Assembly (NCBI GenBank): GCA_000403415.2
Contig: KE159681.1
Coordinates: forward strand, 411,637-453,652
Direction: 5' to 3'
Length of the DNA: 42,016 bases
DNA from: Firmicutes bacterium M10-2
Lineage (GTDB): Bacteria > Bacillota_I > Bacilli_A > Erysipelotrichales > Erysipelotrichaceae
Every line of letters begins with the position of its first letter. Position 1 is the stretch's first letter. A program made the position numbers and the translations under genes. The notes under the pieces are model-generated. The model had not been told where the DNA came from and ran no database searches. It saw nothing but the letters and a program-made list of their open reading frames with translations. Positions 16,426 to 23,470 of this stretch are shown piece by piece.

Positions 16426-17733
16426 TTATGCCTCTTGTGCCTTTCTTTCGTATTCTTCGATAATTTCCTCCATTGTTTCGCCTTGTTCTTCTTTATACAT
16501 CTGAGCATCCGAAATTTTGAAGAACGGCAGCCAGATCAAACATCCTACAACAATATCTATGATTTGCATCAAGGCTGCAGTCCAGCCACCCGCCATAAAT
16601 CCGTTAATAACCACAGGAACTCCAAACGGAACTTGGACTCCGGTCAGTGGCGGAATCAAGCCTAATGATGTTACAAAATAAGGAATCAGCAATTGCACGA
16701 TCGGCGTGATAATAAACGGAATCGCCATGATCGGATTCAAGATTAACGGATACCCGAATACAATCGGTTCGTTGATCACGAAGATTCCCGGAATTCCCGC
16801 TAACTTGGCTAATTCTTTGTTTTGTTTCGATTTTGCGAACAAGAACATGATAATAAGCAGAGAAAGGGTTCCTCCCGCACCTCCGATGCCGGCATACAAG
16901 GAATAAAATGTATTTCCCAAAATATGCGGCAGTTCGCTTGCCGGTGTCCCGGCTGCATACAATTCCATATTTTCCAAAGCCATTGGCATATAAACGGCAT
17001 TGATCACGGTTCCGACAACGAGCGATCCATGAATTCCGAAAAACCACAGGAGCATTTGCACAAGAACAATCGCAACAAGAGACCAGATGCTTCCTCCCAC
17101 ATTCATTAACGGTGTGGCAACAAGCGTGTAAACCATTTCGGCAAACGATCCCCACGGAGTATATGAGAAGATGACTGCGATTGCGATAAAGATCAAACCG
17201 ACGAAAATAGCCGGGATCAATGTTGAAAAGGTCGTGGCAATCATGCCCGGAACGCTTGGTGGCATTTTGATCTTGATTTTGTCGCATTTCATAAGTGCAC
17301 CGTAAATACGTGTTGCCAACAAAGAAGCAATCAATGCGGTAAACAATCCTTGGGCACCCATATAGCTCATGGTTAGCGCTCCATCAGTCAATGGAGTGGC
17401 AATAAAAAACGCAAAGACAGAAATGAGTCCGGCCGGAATTTCATCAACTTGCAAGTGATGAGCAAGACGATATCCGATCAGAAATGAGGCGTAAATCGAA
17501 AGACAGCTCGTTGTGACTGTAGAAGCAGCAAGCAAATAAGGAGTAATACCGATATTTCCGATCAATTCGGACCATGCCGGTATCGGCAAAACGGCAAGCA
17601 GCAAAGCGATCGATCCGATCATCGTGATCGGCAATGTTCCCATCAATCCTTTCGAGATTGAATCGAGATAAATGTTGGTCTGAAATTTACCGGCGAATTC
17701 CAGGATCTTGTCAATGGTTTTATTGTTTTCCAT
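16426..17733 (-). CDS. PTS permease, lactose/cellobiose-family EIIC
   Basis: The product is about 435 aa starting at the ATG at 17733, chosen because AAGGAGGAG lies 7 bases upstream; an 11-residue longer frame has no such site. It is a polytopic CelB/ChbC-type EIIC with about ten membrane segments. Typical family stretches include KGLMGTLPITMIGSIALLL, FFGIHGSLVVGTVINAVY, YSLYAGIGGAGGTLSL and FVINEPIVFGYPLILNP, the last being the substrate-binding region. It phosphorylates and imports a sugar or glycoside using phosphoenolpyruvate-derived phosphate. No EIIA or EIIB gene is present in the operon, so it must borrow them from elsewhere. It is the first gene of the operon. Confidence 0.92.
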   Translation of the reverse strand: MENNKTIDKILEFAGKFQTNIYLDSISKGLMGTLPITMIGSIALLLAVLPIPAWSELIGNIGITPYLLAASTVTTSCLSIYASFLIGYRLAHHLQVDEIPAGLISVFAFFIATPLTDGALTMSYMGAQGLFTALIASLLATRIYGALMKCDKIKIKMPPSVPGMIATTFSTLIPAIFVGLIFIAIAVIFSYTPWGSFAEMVYTLVATPLMNVGGSIWSLVAIVLVQMLLWFFGIHGSLVVGTVINAVYMPMALENMELYAAGTPASELPHILGNTFYSLYAGIGGAGGTLSLLIIMFLFAKSKQNKELAKLAGIPGIFVINEPIVFGYPLILNPIMAIPFIITPIVQLLIPYFVTSLGLIPPLTGVQVPFGVPVVINGFMAGGWTAALMQIIDIVVGCLIWLPFFKISDAQMYKEEQGETMEEIIEEYERKAQEA

Positions 17734-17751
17734 AATCTCCTCCTTCGGTTT

Positions 17752-17766
17752 TGGAACCGTTTTCAT
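17752..17766 (-). promoter_or_regulatory. cre site (CcpA catabolite-repression element)
   Basis: The minus-strand sequence ATGAAAACGGTTCCA matches the cre consensus WTGNAANCGNWNNCW at every defined position. It starts a few bases after the predicted -10 box, so it lies in the first part of the transcript where CcpA acts as a roadblock. It also overlaps a short CGGTT/AACCG palindrome. This indicates carbon catabolite repression of the operon. Confidence 0.8.
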
Positions 17767-17772
17767 ACTTTC

Positions 17773-17800
17773 ATTCTAGCAAAAAAAAAGCTGAAAACAA
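17773..17800 (-). promoter_or_regulatory. Operon promoter (PTS EIIC and downstream genes)
   Basis: Minus strand: TTGTTT (17800-17795), 16 bp, TAGAAT (17778-17773), with an upstream TG one base before it, an extended -10. It overlaps the terminator of the lacI gene, so the catabolic operon has its own start. Confidence 0.65.
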
Positions 17801-17811
17801 GAATTTCAGCT
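17781..17811 (-). terminator. Terminator of the lacI-type gene
   Basis: Minus strand: AGCTGAAA (17811-17804), a 7-base loop and TTTCAGCT, followed by nine T's. It separates lacI from the catabolic operon. Confidence 0.88.
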
Positions 17812-17830
17812 AAATTTTATATTTATTTCA

Positions 17831-17857
17831 ACTAAATATTTTTATATTTTATTTAGT
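17831..17857. promoter_or_regulatory. Inverted repeat, candidate LacI-type operator 1
   Basis: ACTAAA (17831-17836), 15 bp, TTTAGT (17852-17857); the arms extend to a perfect 10-bp repeat TCAACTAAAT/ATTTAGTTGA. It overlaps the lacI stop codon and lies about 30 bp upstream of the operon's -35. The same arms with the same 15-bp spacing recur upstream of lacI. Confidence 0.55.
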
Positions 17858-18841
17858 TGATTCTCGTTCGATCACGCGCGTATTGACTAGAATTTTCATG
17901 GATTCTTCCGGTCTTTCGAATTTTGCGATCAAACGTCTGACTGCAATATTTCCGAGATCTTCTTTATTGACCTGAACAGTCGTCAAGGTCGGATCGTTGT
18001 AGCGTGCCATTTCGATATCATCAAATCCGACAATCGGAATCGATAAACCTTCCTTTTTTATGGCGCGAAGCGCACCAAGAGCGATATAATCGTTCATCGC
18101 CGCAAAAGCATCCGGATAAGGAATGTTCAATTCCTGCTGCTGAAGAAGGTAAGCGTGAAAATCATCCACGCTTTCTTCAATGCTTGGTTCGACAAAGATC
18201 TCATTATCCCCGTTAAACAAAAGATTATTATCGGAAAGCGCCTGCAAAAAACCAAGCTTTCGTTCTTTGAAGTTATTGATCATGCGCAGGGAATTGATCA
18301 GTCCAATGTTCTTATATCCTTTTTCTATGAGCAGTTTTGTCGCTTCATACATCCCATCCTTATTATTGATTGCGACAAAATCGCAATTTTCCATGATATA
18401 CGCATTGTCCACAATCACAAACGGAATTTTGAAATGGCGGAATTTTTCCACATCCTTGAAATGCATTTCGGTTCCGATAATCAGCAAGCCATCGCTTTCG
18501 CTGATATCATCAAGAGCCACAATGGCTTTTTCATCCTGACTTGATACTTTTCGTATGCGAAGCTGATAATCGTTTTGATGACAGCTTTCTTCCATGCCTT
18601 CAATCAACGCGGAGAAAAACGGCTGCTCCGATCGAACGATCGTTTCCCCTGCATCATACAGAACCAAAGTAATGACCCCGGTCCGTTTTCCTTTTTTAAA
18701 GTATCCGAGCTGTTCGGCAACTTGAATAATTTGCTCACGTTTCTTTTCGCTGATTGCTCCTTTTCGATTGTTGAGTGCGTTGCTGACCGAACCGGGAGAA
18801 ACACCGGCGACTTTGGCAATTTGGGCAATTGTCACTTTCAT
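17849..18841 (-). CDS. LacI-family transcriptional regulator
   Basis: The product is about 330 aa starting at the ATG at 18841, where GGAGG lies 9 bases upstream; the longer frame adds only five residues. The N-terminal LacI helix-turn-helix and hinge are visible as TIAQIAKVAGVSPGSVSNALNN. A periplasmic-binding-protein-like sensor domain follows, with IVGFDDIEMARYNDPTLTTV near the C-terminus. It lies directly upstream of the catabolic operon on the same strand and is its likely local repressor, responding to an imported sugar or phosphosugar. Its own promoter carries a cre site and a matching inverted repeat, which suggests both catabolite repression and autoregulation. Confidence 0.9.
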   Translation of the reverse strand: MKVTIAQIAKVAGVSPGSVSNALNNRKGAISEKKREQIIQVAEQLGYFKKGKRTGVITLVLYDAGETIVRSEQPFFSALIEGMEESCHQNDYQLRIRKVSSQDEKAIVALDDISESDGLLIIGTEMHFKDVEKFRHFKIPFVIVDNAYIMENCDFVAINNKDGMYEATKLLIEKGYKNIGLINSLRMINNFKERKLGFLQALSDNNLLFNGDNEIFVEPSIEESVDDFHAYLLQQQELNIPYPDAFAAMNDYIALGALRAIKKEGLSIPIVGFDDIEMARYNDPTLTTVQVNKEDLGNIAVRRLIAKFERPEESMKILVNTRVIERESTK

Positions 18842-18854
18842 AAATAAAACCTCC

Positions 18855-18881
18855 ACTAAAATTTTTGTTTCTCTATTTAGT
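18855..18881. promoter_or_regulatory. Inverted repeat, candidate LacI-type operator 2
   Basis: ACTAAA (18855-18860), 15 bp, TTTAGT (18876-18881). It has identical arms and spacing to the repeat at 17831-17857 and also shares an ATTTTT just inside one arm. It sits between the predicted lacI transcription start and its ribosome binding site, an autoregulatory position. Confidence 0.55.
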
Positions 18882-18887
18882 GAATAT

Positions 18888-18917
18888 ATTGTAATCGCTT
18901 CCTTTTAGAAAAATCAA
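18888..18917 (-). promoter_or_regulatory. Promoter of the lacI-type gene with overlapping cre
   Basis: Minus strand: TTGATT (18917-18912), 18 bp, TACAAT (18893-18888). A 15-base plus-strand sequence at 18889-18903, TTGTAATCGCTTCCT, matches the cre consensus WTGNAANCGNWNNCW at every defined position and covers the -10, so CcpA could block initiation. Confidence 0.65.
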
Positions 18918-18947
18918 TAAAAAAAATAAAAAGCGCAAATTGTTTTG

Positions 18948-18977
18948 TTGACTTTTTCGAAAAATTTTTGATAAAAT
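18948..18977 (+). promoter_or_regulatory. Promoter of the DUF2798 gene
   Basis: TTGACT at 18948-18953 and TAAAAT at 18972-18977, spaced 18 bp, facing the DUF2798 gene. The predicted transcript meets a strong terminator hairpin almost at once (see next entry). Confidence 0.65.
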
Positions 18978-18993
18978 CAGTTCGTCAATCAGC

Positions 18994-19033
18994 AAAACCG
19001 CGTAGAATTTTGATGCTTCTGCGCGGTTTTTTT
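18994..19033 (+). terminator. Strong terminator/attenuator in the DUF2798 leader
   Basis: AAAACCGCG-T-AGAA (18994-19007) pairs with TTCT-G-CGCGGTTTT (19017-19030) with a single internal mismatch, followed by an unbroken T-tract to 19033. It lies between the promoter and the gene at 19060, so it either attenuates that gene or ends a very short transcript. No competing antiterminator pairing was obvious. Confidence 0.7.
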
Positions 19034-19059
19034 GTCTGTATTTTAGAAGGAACGAGAAA

Positions 19060-19584
19060 ATGGATTTTTACATGAAATTACCGAGAAATAAAAAAGAATT
19101 TGCTTTGTTCATGGGGATCATTTCGATCATCTCCGTGAATATCATCGCGCCGCTGATCACCTGTTTTGAAGTCGGCTTCCATCTTTATGTATGGAAAGAT
19201 GTCTTAACAATGCTTCCTTTGATTTGGCTGAGCGTGATCGCAATCGTTTTGATCACATACTTGCCCGCCGAAAAAATGACGGGTTGGATCGTTGACGAAA
19301 AAGACAGTTTCCGCTCTCATATCATCGTCAATATTTTGTGCACAGTGTTGATGATGTCCATCTTGCTGACCGTAATCGGAACATGGATCGGTACACGCTC
19401 CATCACATGGGAACCAATCCATATGTTCTTTTACAAATGGCCGAGAAACTTTGCGATTTCTCTCTTTGTGGAAATGTGTATCGCTCAGCCTGTCGCACGA
19501 TTTGCGCTTTTACAGCTGCATATGAAACTGGATGCGAAAAAAGACGATTTGAAAGCCGGAAATTTCGTACCGCAGGACAATTAA
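19060..19584 (+). CDS. DUF2798-type integral membrane protein
   Basis: The product is a 174-aa protein with four predicted membrane segments arranged as two similar halves, about residues 12-38 and 45-68, then 84-112 and 125-150. This is the tandem DUF2798 arrangement, and each half has a helix pair with Asn/Pro-containing motifs (VNIIAPLITC; WPRNFAISLFVEMCIAQP). The molecular function of the family is unknown. AGAAGGAACG lies a few bases before the ATG. The gene is alone, preceded by a strong promoter and a terminator-like hairpin, so its expression is probably conditional. Confidence 0.75.
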   Translation: MDFYMKLPRNKKEFALFMGIISIISVNIIAPLITCFEVGFHLYVWKDVLTMLPLIWLSVIAIVLITYLPAEKMTGWIVDEKDSFRSHIIVNILCTVLMMSILLTVIGTWIGTRSITWEPIHMFFYKWPRNFAISLFVEMCIAQPVARFALLQLHMKLDAKKDDLKAGNFVPQDN

Positions 19585-19592
19585 ATTGTCCT
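19574..19592 (+). terminator. Hairpin at the end of the DUF2798 gene
   Basis: AGGACAAT-TAA-ATTGTCCT is a perfect 8-bp stem whose loop is the TAA stop codon. The downstream sequence is only moderately T-rich, so termination may be weak. Confidence 0.5.
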
Positions 19593-19735
19593 TTGTACCT
19601 TTTTCCGGTTTTTTTTAATAAATTTTGCACCTTTTTCCATACGAACAATCCTGCCAGTGTGTTCGAGTTGATCAATAACCGGTATTTGGCAATATCTTAT
19701 GTTCACCAATCTTGATAATCTTTGTTTTGATCCAC

Positions 19736-19766
19736 AAAGAAAAAGGACGTTCTAATCGTCCTTTTT
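19736..19766 (-). terminator. Bidirectional terminator after the alpha/beta-hydrolase gene
   Basis: AAAAAGGACG (19740-19749) pairs with CGTCCTTTTT (19757-19766). T-runs flank it on both strands, so it can end transcripts from both sides. The rest of 19593-19781 shows no gene. Confidence 0.85.
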
Positions 19767-19781
19767 ATCTTCTCGCTTTTC

Positions 19782-20645
19782 TTAAAAATACTTTTTAATG
19801 TATTCATGGATAAGTGTGTCGAACTGCTGCATTTGATCGGGATCATTGAGCAAATAATGATCACTGTTGGGAGCGTACAAGATTGTATGCGGGACATTGT
19901 TGGCAGTCAACACATTTTCCAACAATTGCCCGTGTTTTGTTCCGATGATCGTATCCGATAACGGATAAACAGCCAAGGTCGGTACGCTTTGTTCGTTAAT
20001 ATAGGTGATTGGAGAACGTTGTTGTTCTTCATTGACAAAATAATCAAGGAGCAGCGAGTTCTCGGCTTCCTGCCAATCCGAACGAATCATGGAAACCGGC
20101 GCTGAACGGACAAACACGAAACGGATTGGGATCGGGCTGTCCATAGAATACGCATACAGCAAGCTCAATTGGCTGCCGGCCGAAAACCCGCCCAAAGCAG
20201 CTTCATCAACCGAAAGATCAAAAGAGCGAAGTTGTTCGTTGATGTTTTCCATTACCTGCGTGATATCGTTCAGCTCATCGTCCTGACTGAATCCTTCCGA
20301 TAAAAAGACGTAATTCATCGTGGCGCAAATATATCCTTCGCTCATATATTGCTGACATTCAGCCGTAAAATAGCTCTTATCTCCCATATACCATCCTCCG
20401 CCATGTATAAACAGCAGCAGCGGATATGACTTTCCTTTTTCCAATCCTTGAGGAATGTACAAATCATACGTTTCATTGGGATTTTCCCCATAAGATAAGT
20501 TTTCCAAGACCTCTTGACGAGATAGGGCGATCGGTTCTTTTCCTCCGCCAAGATCAATTGGCGTCGCAAAATAAAAGACAAGCATTAAACATACAGATAT
20601 AAGGATATACAATCTCGTATAATTTCTTTTTCTTCTTTTCTTCAT
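19782..20645 (-). CDS. Membrane-anchored alpha/beta-hydrolase (carboxylesterase-like)
   Basis: This 287-aa protein has a basic N-terminus followed by one membrane segment (about residues 10-26), with the catalytic domain probably outside. The HGGG oxyanion motif is LFIHGGGWYMGDKSYF, the nucleophile elbow is ALGGFSAGSQLSLLYAY, and the C-terminal acid and base lie around YPLSDTIIGTKHG and PNSDHYLLND. It belongs to the hormone-sensitive-lipase-like/carboxylesterase group, and the substrate is unknown. Its ATG overlaps the stop of the TIGR04076 gene (ATGA), so the two are co-expressed. Confidence 0.82.
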   Translation of the reverse strand: MKKRRKRNYTRLYILISVCLMLVFYFATPIDLGGGKEPIALSRQEVLENLSYGENPNETYDLYIPQGLEKGKSYPLLLFIHGGGWYMGDKSYFTAECQQYMSEGYICATMNYVFLSEGFSQDDELNDITQVMENINEQLRSFDLSVDEAALGGFSAGSQLSLLYAYSMDSPIPIRFVFVRSAPVSMIRSDWQEAENSLLLDYFVNEEQQRSPITYINEQSVPTLAVYPLSDTIIGTKHGQLLENVLTANNVPHTILYAPNSDHYLLNDPDQMQQFDTLIHEYIKKYF

Positions 20646-20947
20646 TCATCGATTCCTTCCAACAAAAAACTCATTGGCCGAAAACCATCATTGCAGCTGA
20701 TCATAGCCGAATTCTCGTTTTTCATCCAACCGGAGTAAATATCCTTTCCTCCATACGCCAAGACCATCACAAACGGATAGAGGGTTTGCCATGCACTTTC
20801 GCAAAATCCATCAGGCTTTTCGAGATTTTCGCAAATATACATTTGTCCAACTTCCATCGTACAAGGTTCAGAGATAGGATTTTCGTATCGGTCGATCAGA
20901 TCTTGATGAATGACTTGTTTCACAGATGTTATTTTGACTTTCTTCAT
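20642..20947 (-). CDS. TIGR04076-family small protein
   Basis: The product is about 101 aa, starting at the ATG at 20947 because family members open with MKKVKIT. A few in-frame ATGs lie just upstream and no start has a well-spaced ribosome binding site, so the start is uncertain. Recognisable features are EPCTMEVGQMYI, KPDGFCESAWQTLYPFVMVL and AMISCNDGFRPMSFLLE, with conserved cysteines and aromatics. The family's function is unknown. It is translationally coupled to the alpha/beta-hydrolase and lies after the terminator of the DeoR gene. Confidence 0.78.
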   Translation of the reverse strand: MKKVKITSVKQVIHQDLIDRYENPISEPCTMEVGQMYICENLEKPDGFCESAWQTLYPFVMVLAYGGKDIYSGWMKNENSAMISCNDGFRPMSFLLEGIDE

Positions 20948-20963
20948 GCCCTTCATCATAACA

Positions 20964-20988
20964 TAAAAAGCCGATGTTCTCGGCTTTT
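20964..20988 (-). terminator. Terminator of the glycyl-radical/nanE/deoR operon
   Basis: Minus strand: AAAAGCCGA, a 5-base loop and TCGGCTTTTTA form a perfect 9-bp stem with a short U-tract, 12 bases beyond the DeoR stop. Confidence 0.85.
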
Positions 20989-20999
20989 CTTTTGATTTT

Positions 21000-21758
21000 T
21001 CACTCGCAGACAATCACGTTTTCCACACGTTCTTCTATCGGACAGGTATCCATAAAAATATTCTGAAATTCATCGATCCTTGCCCATGTGCACAAGGCTT
21101 GCTGACCAATCTTGGTACTGTCGACAAGCAGTCTGGCCTGCTTGCATCTTTTCAATACTTCTTTTTTCACTTCGCCAATCTGAAAATCGAAAACGCTCAC
21201 TTCTCCAAGCTCGAAATTGATCGAATTGGTGGTCAAAAACGCAATGTCGAAATTGAACTGTTTAAGCATTTGAATCGCCAGAGGTCCGTATACCATATCT
21301 CTTTTCAGTCCGAATTCCCCGCCAATCAAATAAATCGTTCCGGGAAATGTGCTTGGCAATTTTTCAAGAAACAACGTATTAGGAGTAATGATCGTCACGT
21401 TCATATTGGCAACTTTTTCAATCAAAAACAATACGGTCGTTCCGCCATCAATATAAATGCAATCCCCTTCATGAATGATCCGCGATGCCTGTCGGCAAAT
21501 GATCCGTTTCTTATCGGCATTGATATTTTCCTTTTGTCTTGTCGCAACTTCCAAAGTGCTTGTCATTGTCGCAGCTCTCGTTTTTAATACGGCACCTCCG
21601 CGTTCCCGAATGACGATCCCTTGATTTTCAAGTTCGATCAGATCTCGCATCGCACTTGAACGCGACACATCGAATGTTTCCATGATTTCTTTCACGGACA
21701 CAAACGTGTTTCTTTCGATCATTTCTTTAATCATCATCAATCGTTGCGCACTTACCAT
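21000..21758 (-). CDS. DeoR/GlpR-family transcriptional regulator
   Basis: This 252-aa regulator has an N-terminal DeoR winged helix (about 5-57: FVSVKEIMETFDVSRSSAMRDLIELENQG, read in two parts) and the family IRERGGAVL turn. The C-terminal DeoRC sugar-phosphate sensor carries IYIDGGTTVLFLIEK, TIYLIGGEF and VDSTKIGQQAL. It is the last gene of the operon with nanE and the glycyl radical enzyme, 40 bases after nanE. It probably senses a phosphorylated intermediate of that pathway and acts at the operon promoter, where 10-bp direct repeats are found. Confidence 0.88.
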   Translation of the reverse strand: MVSAQRLMMIKEMIERNTFVSVKEIMETFDVSRSSAMRDLIELENQGIVIRERGGAVLKTRAATMTSTLEVATRQKENINADKKRIICRQASRIIHEGDCIYIDGGTTVLFLIEKVANMNVTIITPNTLFLEKLPSTFPGTIYLIGGEFGLKRDMVYGPLAIQMLKQFNFDIAFLTTNSINFELGEVSVFDFQIGEVKKEVLKRCKQARLLVDSTKIGQQALCTWARIDEFQNIFMDTCPIEERVENVIVCE

Positions 21759-21798
21759 ATGAATTACCTGCCTTTTTATTTATTTTAACACATTTTTT

Positions 21799-22551
21799 TT
21801 AATGCTTCGCTTTTTCCGCATCACGCCAGTTGTCTTGATAGCCACTCAAAAGATCGGTGAATCGTTTGGTCGTCAAATGCGGACGGGTAATGGCGCTTCC
21901 GACAACAACACTGTGTGCCCCAAGAAAAATACACTTCATCGCATCTTCCGGCGTATAAATATGGCCTTCCATCATCACGTAGGCATCGTCTTTGAAGTCC
22001 CTGCACATTTTCGCAAACATCCGCATATCCGGCTCTTCGATATGCGCCGTTTCTTTTGTATATCCGTAAAGAGTCGGTGCGACAATATCAGCCCCGTTTT
22101 CAATGGCACGCTTTGCTTCTTCGTAATTAGAAATATCCGCAAAAACGATCGCTTCGGGAATTTCTTTTTTGACCTCTTTAATGAGATCCCATGCTTGTGT
22201 TCCTTCATGAGTCGTTTGCGCCGTACAATCGAGCGCGATAATTTCAGCTCCCGCTTCCCATATTGCTCTGACCTCTTTCATGGTCGGAGTAATGAACACA
22301 TCCGTATCGTCATGCCATACTTTCCAAAGACCGATCATCGGCAATTCGGGAACAGCTTTTTTGATCGCTTTGATTTGTTCGGGAGAGTTGGCACGAATTC
22401 CTGCCGCTCCTCCCCAGCGGGCAGCTTCAGCCATTTTAACGACCATATCCTCCGTATAAATCGGATCGTCACGCTGAACTTGGCAACTGACAATCAGCCC
22501 GCCTTTCATGCTTTCCAAGATTGCTTTTTTTCTTTCATCTGTAGTTTTCAT
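21799..22551 (-). CDS. nanE: NanE-type N-acetylmannosamine-6-phosphate 2-epimerase
   Basis: The product is about 250 aa starting at the ATG at 22551, where AGAAGAGG lies upstream; the longer frame overlaps the activase gene. This TIM barrel follows the NanE pattern: GGLIVSCQVQRDDPIY at the N-terminus, GAAGIRANSPEQI, GLWKVWHDDTDVFITPT with the catalytic-lysine region, and VVGSAITRPHLTTKRF at the phosphate site. It is strongly NanE-like. However, no sialic acid lyase, ManNAc kinase or GlcNAc-6-P deacetylase is adjacent. Its partner genes are a glycyl radical enzyme and its activase, so an altered sugar-phosphate substrate is possible. Confidence 0.85.
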   Translation of the reverse strand: MKTTDERKKAILESMKGGLIVSCQVQRDDPIYTEDMVVKMAEAARWGGAAGIRANSPEQIKAIKKAVPELPMIGLWKVWHDDTDVFITPTMKEVRAIWEAGAEIIALDCTAQTTHEGTQAWDLIKEVKKEIPEAIVFADISNYEEAKRAIENGADIVAPTLYGYTKETAHIEEPDMRMFAKMCRDFKDDAYVMMEGHIYTPEDAMKCIFLGAHSVVVGSAITRPHLTTKRFTDLLSGYQDNWRDAEKAKH

Positions 22552-22570
22552 AAGTGTTTCCTCTTCTTTC

Positions 22571-23470
22571 TCATCCACCGATTCTTACTTTGATTCCTTT
22601 TTGTTTTCCTAATTCGATATAGGGCAATAGTTTTTCTTTTTCCATCATCTTTTCATTTTCGTATGGGTAGCGTTTCCCCAGCTGGATCCATTTGGATTTT
22701 CCCAACGGATGAAATGGCAAAAGATCGACTTCGGCAATATGATTGTCTTTGGCAAAATCCAGAATCGCTTCAATCGTTTCTTTATCTTCGTTAAAGCGCG
22801 GAATCACAGGTGTGCGGATAATCACTTTTTCAGGATGTTCTTTAGCCAAATATTTAAAGTTTTCGAGTACGCGCTTGCCGTTTCCTCCGGTTACTTGATT
22901 GAGCTTGACAGGATCGATATGCTTGAGATCCATTAAAAACAGATCCACGTCATTGACGACTTCTTGAAGCTTTTGATTGGAGTAGCTTCCGCTCGTTTCC
23001 AAAGCGATATGAAGATCATGCTTCTTTAACTGTTTGAGAAGTTGTTTGAGCTCTTCGAACTGCATGAACACTTCTCCTCCGGAAAGGGTAATTCCGCCAT
23101 GACTTTCTATATAAAAATCTTGATCTTTCAATGCGATCTTCACAAGTTCCTCGATTTCGTACGGCTGCCCGCAAAATGAGATTGCTTCGTTCAGACAATC
23201 TTCTTCGCACGCTTTACATTGCGTGCATTTTTTCTGATCGTATGTCCATCTTCCTTCTTTGAATGCGATCGCTTGTGCCGGACATACTTTTTCGCATCGA
23301 CGACAGGATGTGCACTTTTTCAAGTCATGCATTAATACAGGTATTACAGACCACGTTTCGGGATTGGAACACCACGGACAATGCAATGGGCAGCCTTTGA
23401 AGAAGATGGTAGTCCGAATTCCCGGACCGTCATGGGTCGCAAACCGTTCGATGTTCGAAATACTAATCAT
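22571..23470 (-). CDS. Glycyl-radical-enzyme activating enzyme (radical SAM)
   Basis: The product is about 299 aa, starting at the ATG at 23470 that overlaps the glycyl radical enzyme's stop codon; the protein then begins MISISNIERFATHDGPG, typical of PflA-like activases. The radical SAM cluster motif is FFKGCPLHCPWCSNPETW. An inserted ferredoxin-like domain has two further cysteine sets, CTSCRRCEKVCPAQA and CTQCKACEEDCLNEA. The two-cluster insertion marks activases of the non-PFL glycyl radical enzymes. It generates the glycyl radical on the adjacent enzyme using S-adenosylmethionine. Confidence 0.93.
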   Translation of the reverse strand: MISISNIERFATHDGPGIRTTIFFKGCPLHCPWCSNPETWSVIPVLMHDLKKCTSCRRCEKVCPAQAIAFKEGRWTYDQKKCTQCKACEEDCLNEAISFCGQPYEIEELVKIALKDQDFYIESHGGITLSGGEVFMQFEELKQLLKQLKKHDLHIALETSGSYSNQKLQEVVNDVDLFLMDLKHIDPVKLNQVTGGNGKRVLENFKYLAKEHPEKVIIRTPVIPRFNEDKETIEAILDFAKDNHIAEVDLLPFHPLGKSKWIQLGKRYPYENEKMMEKEKLLPYIELGKQKGIKVRIGG

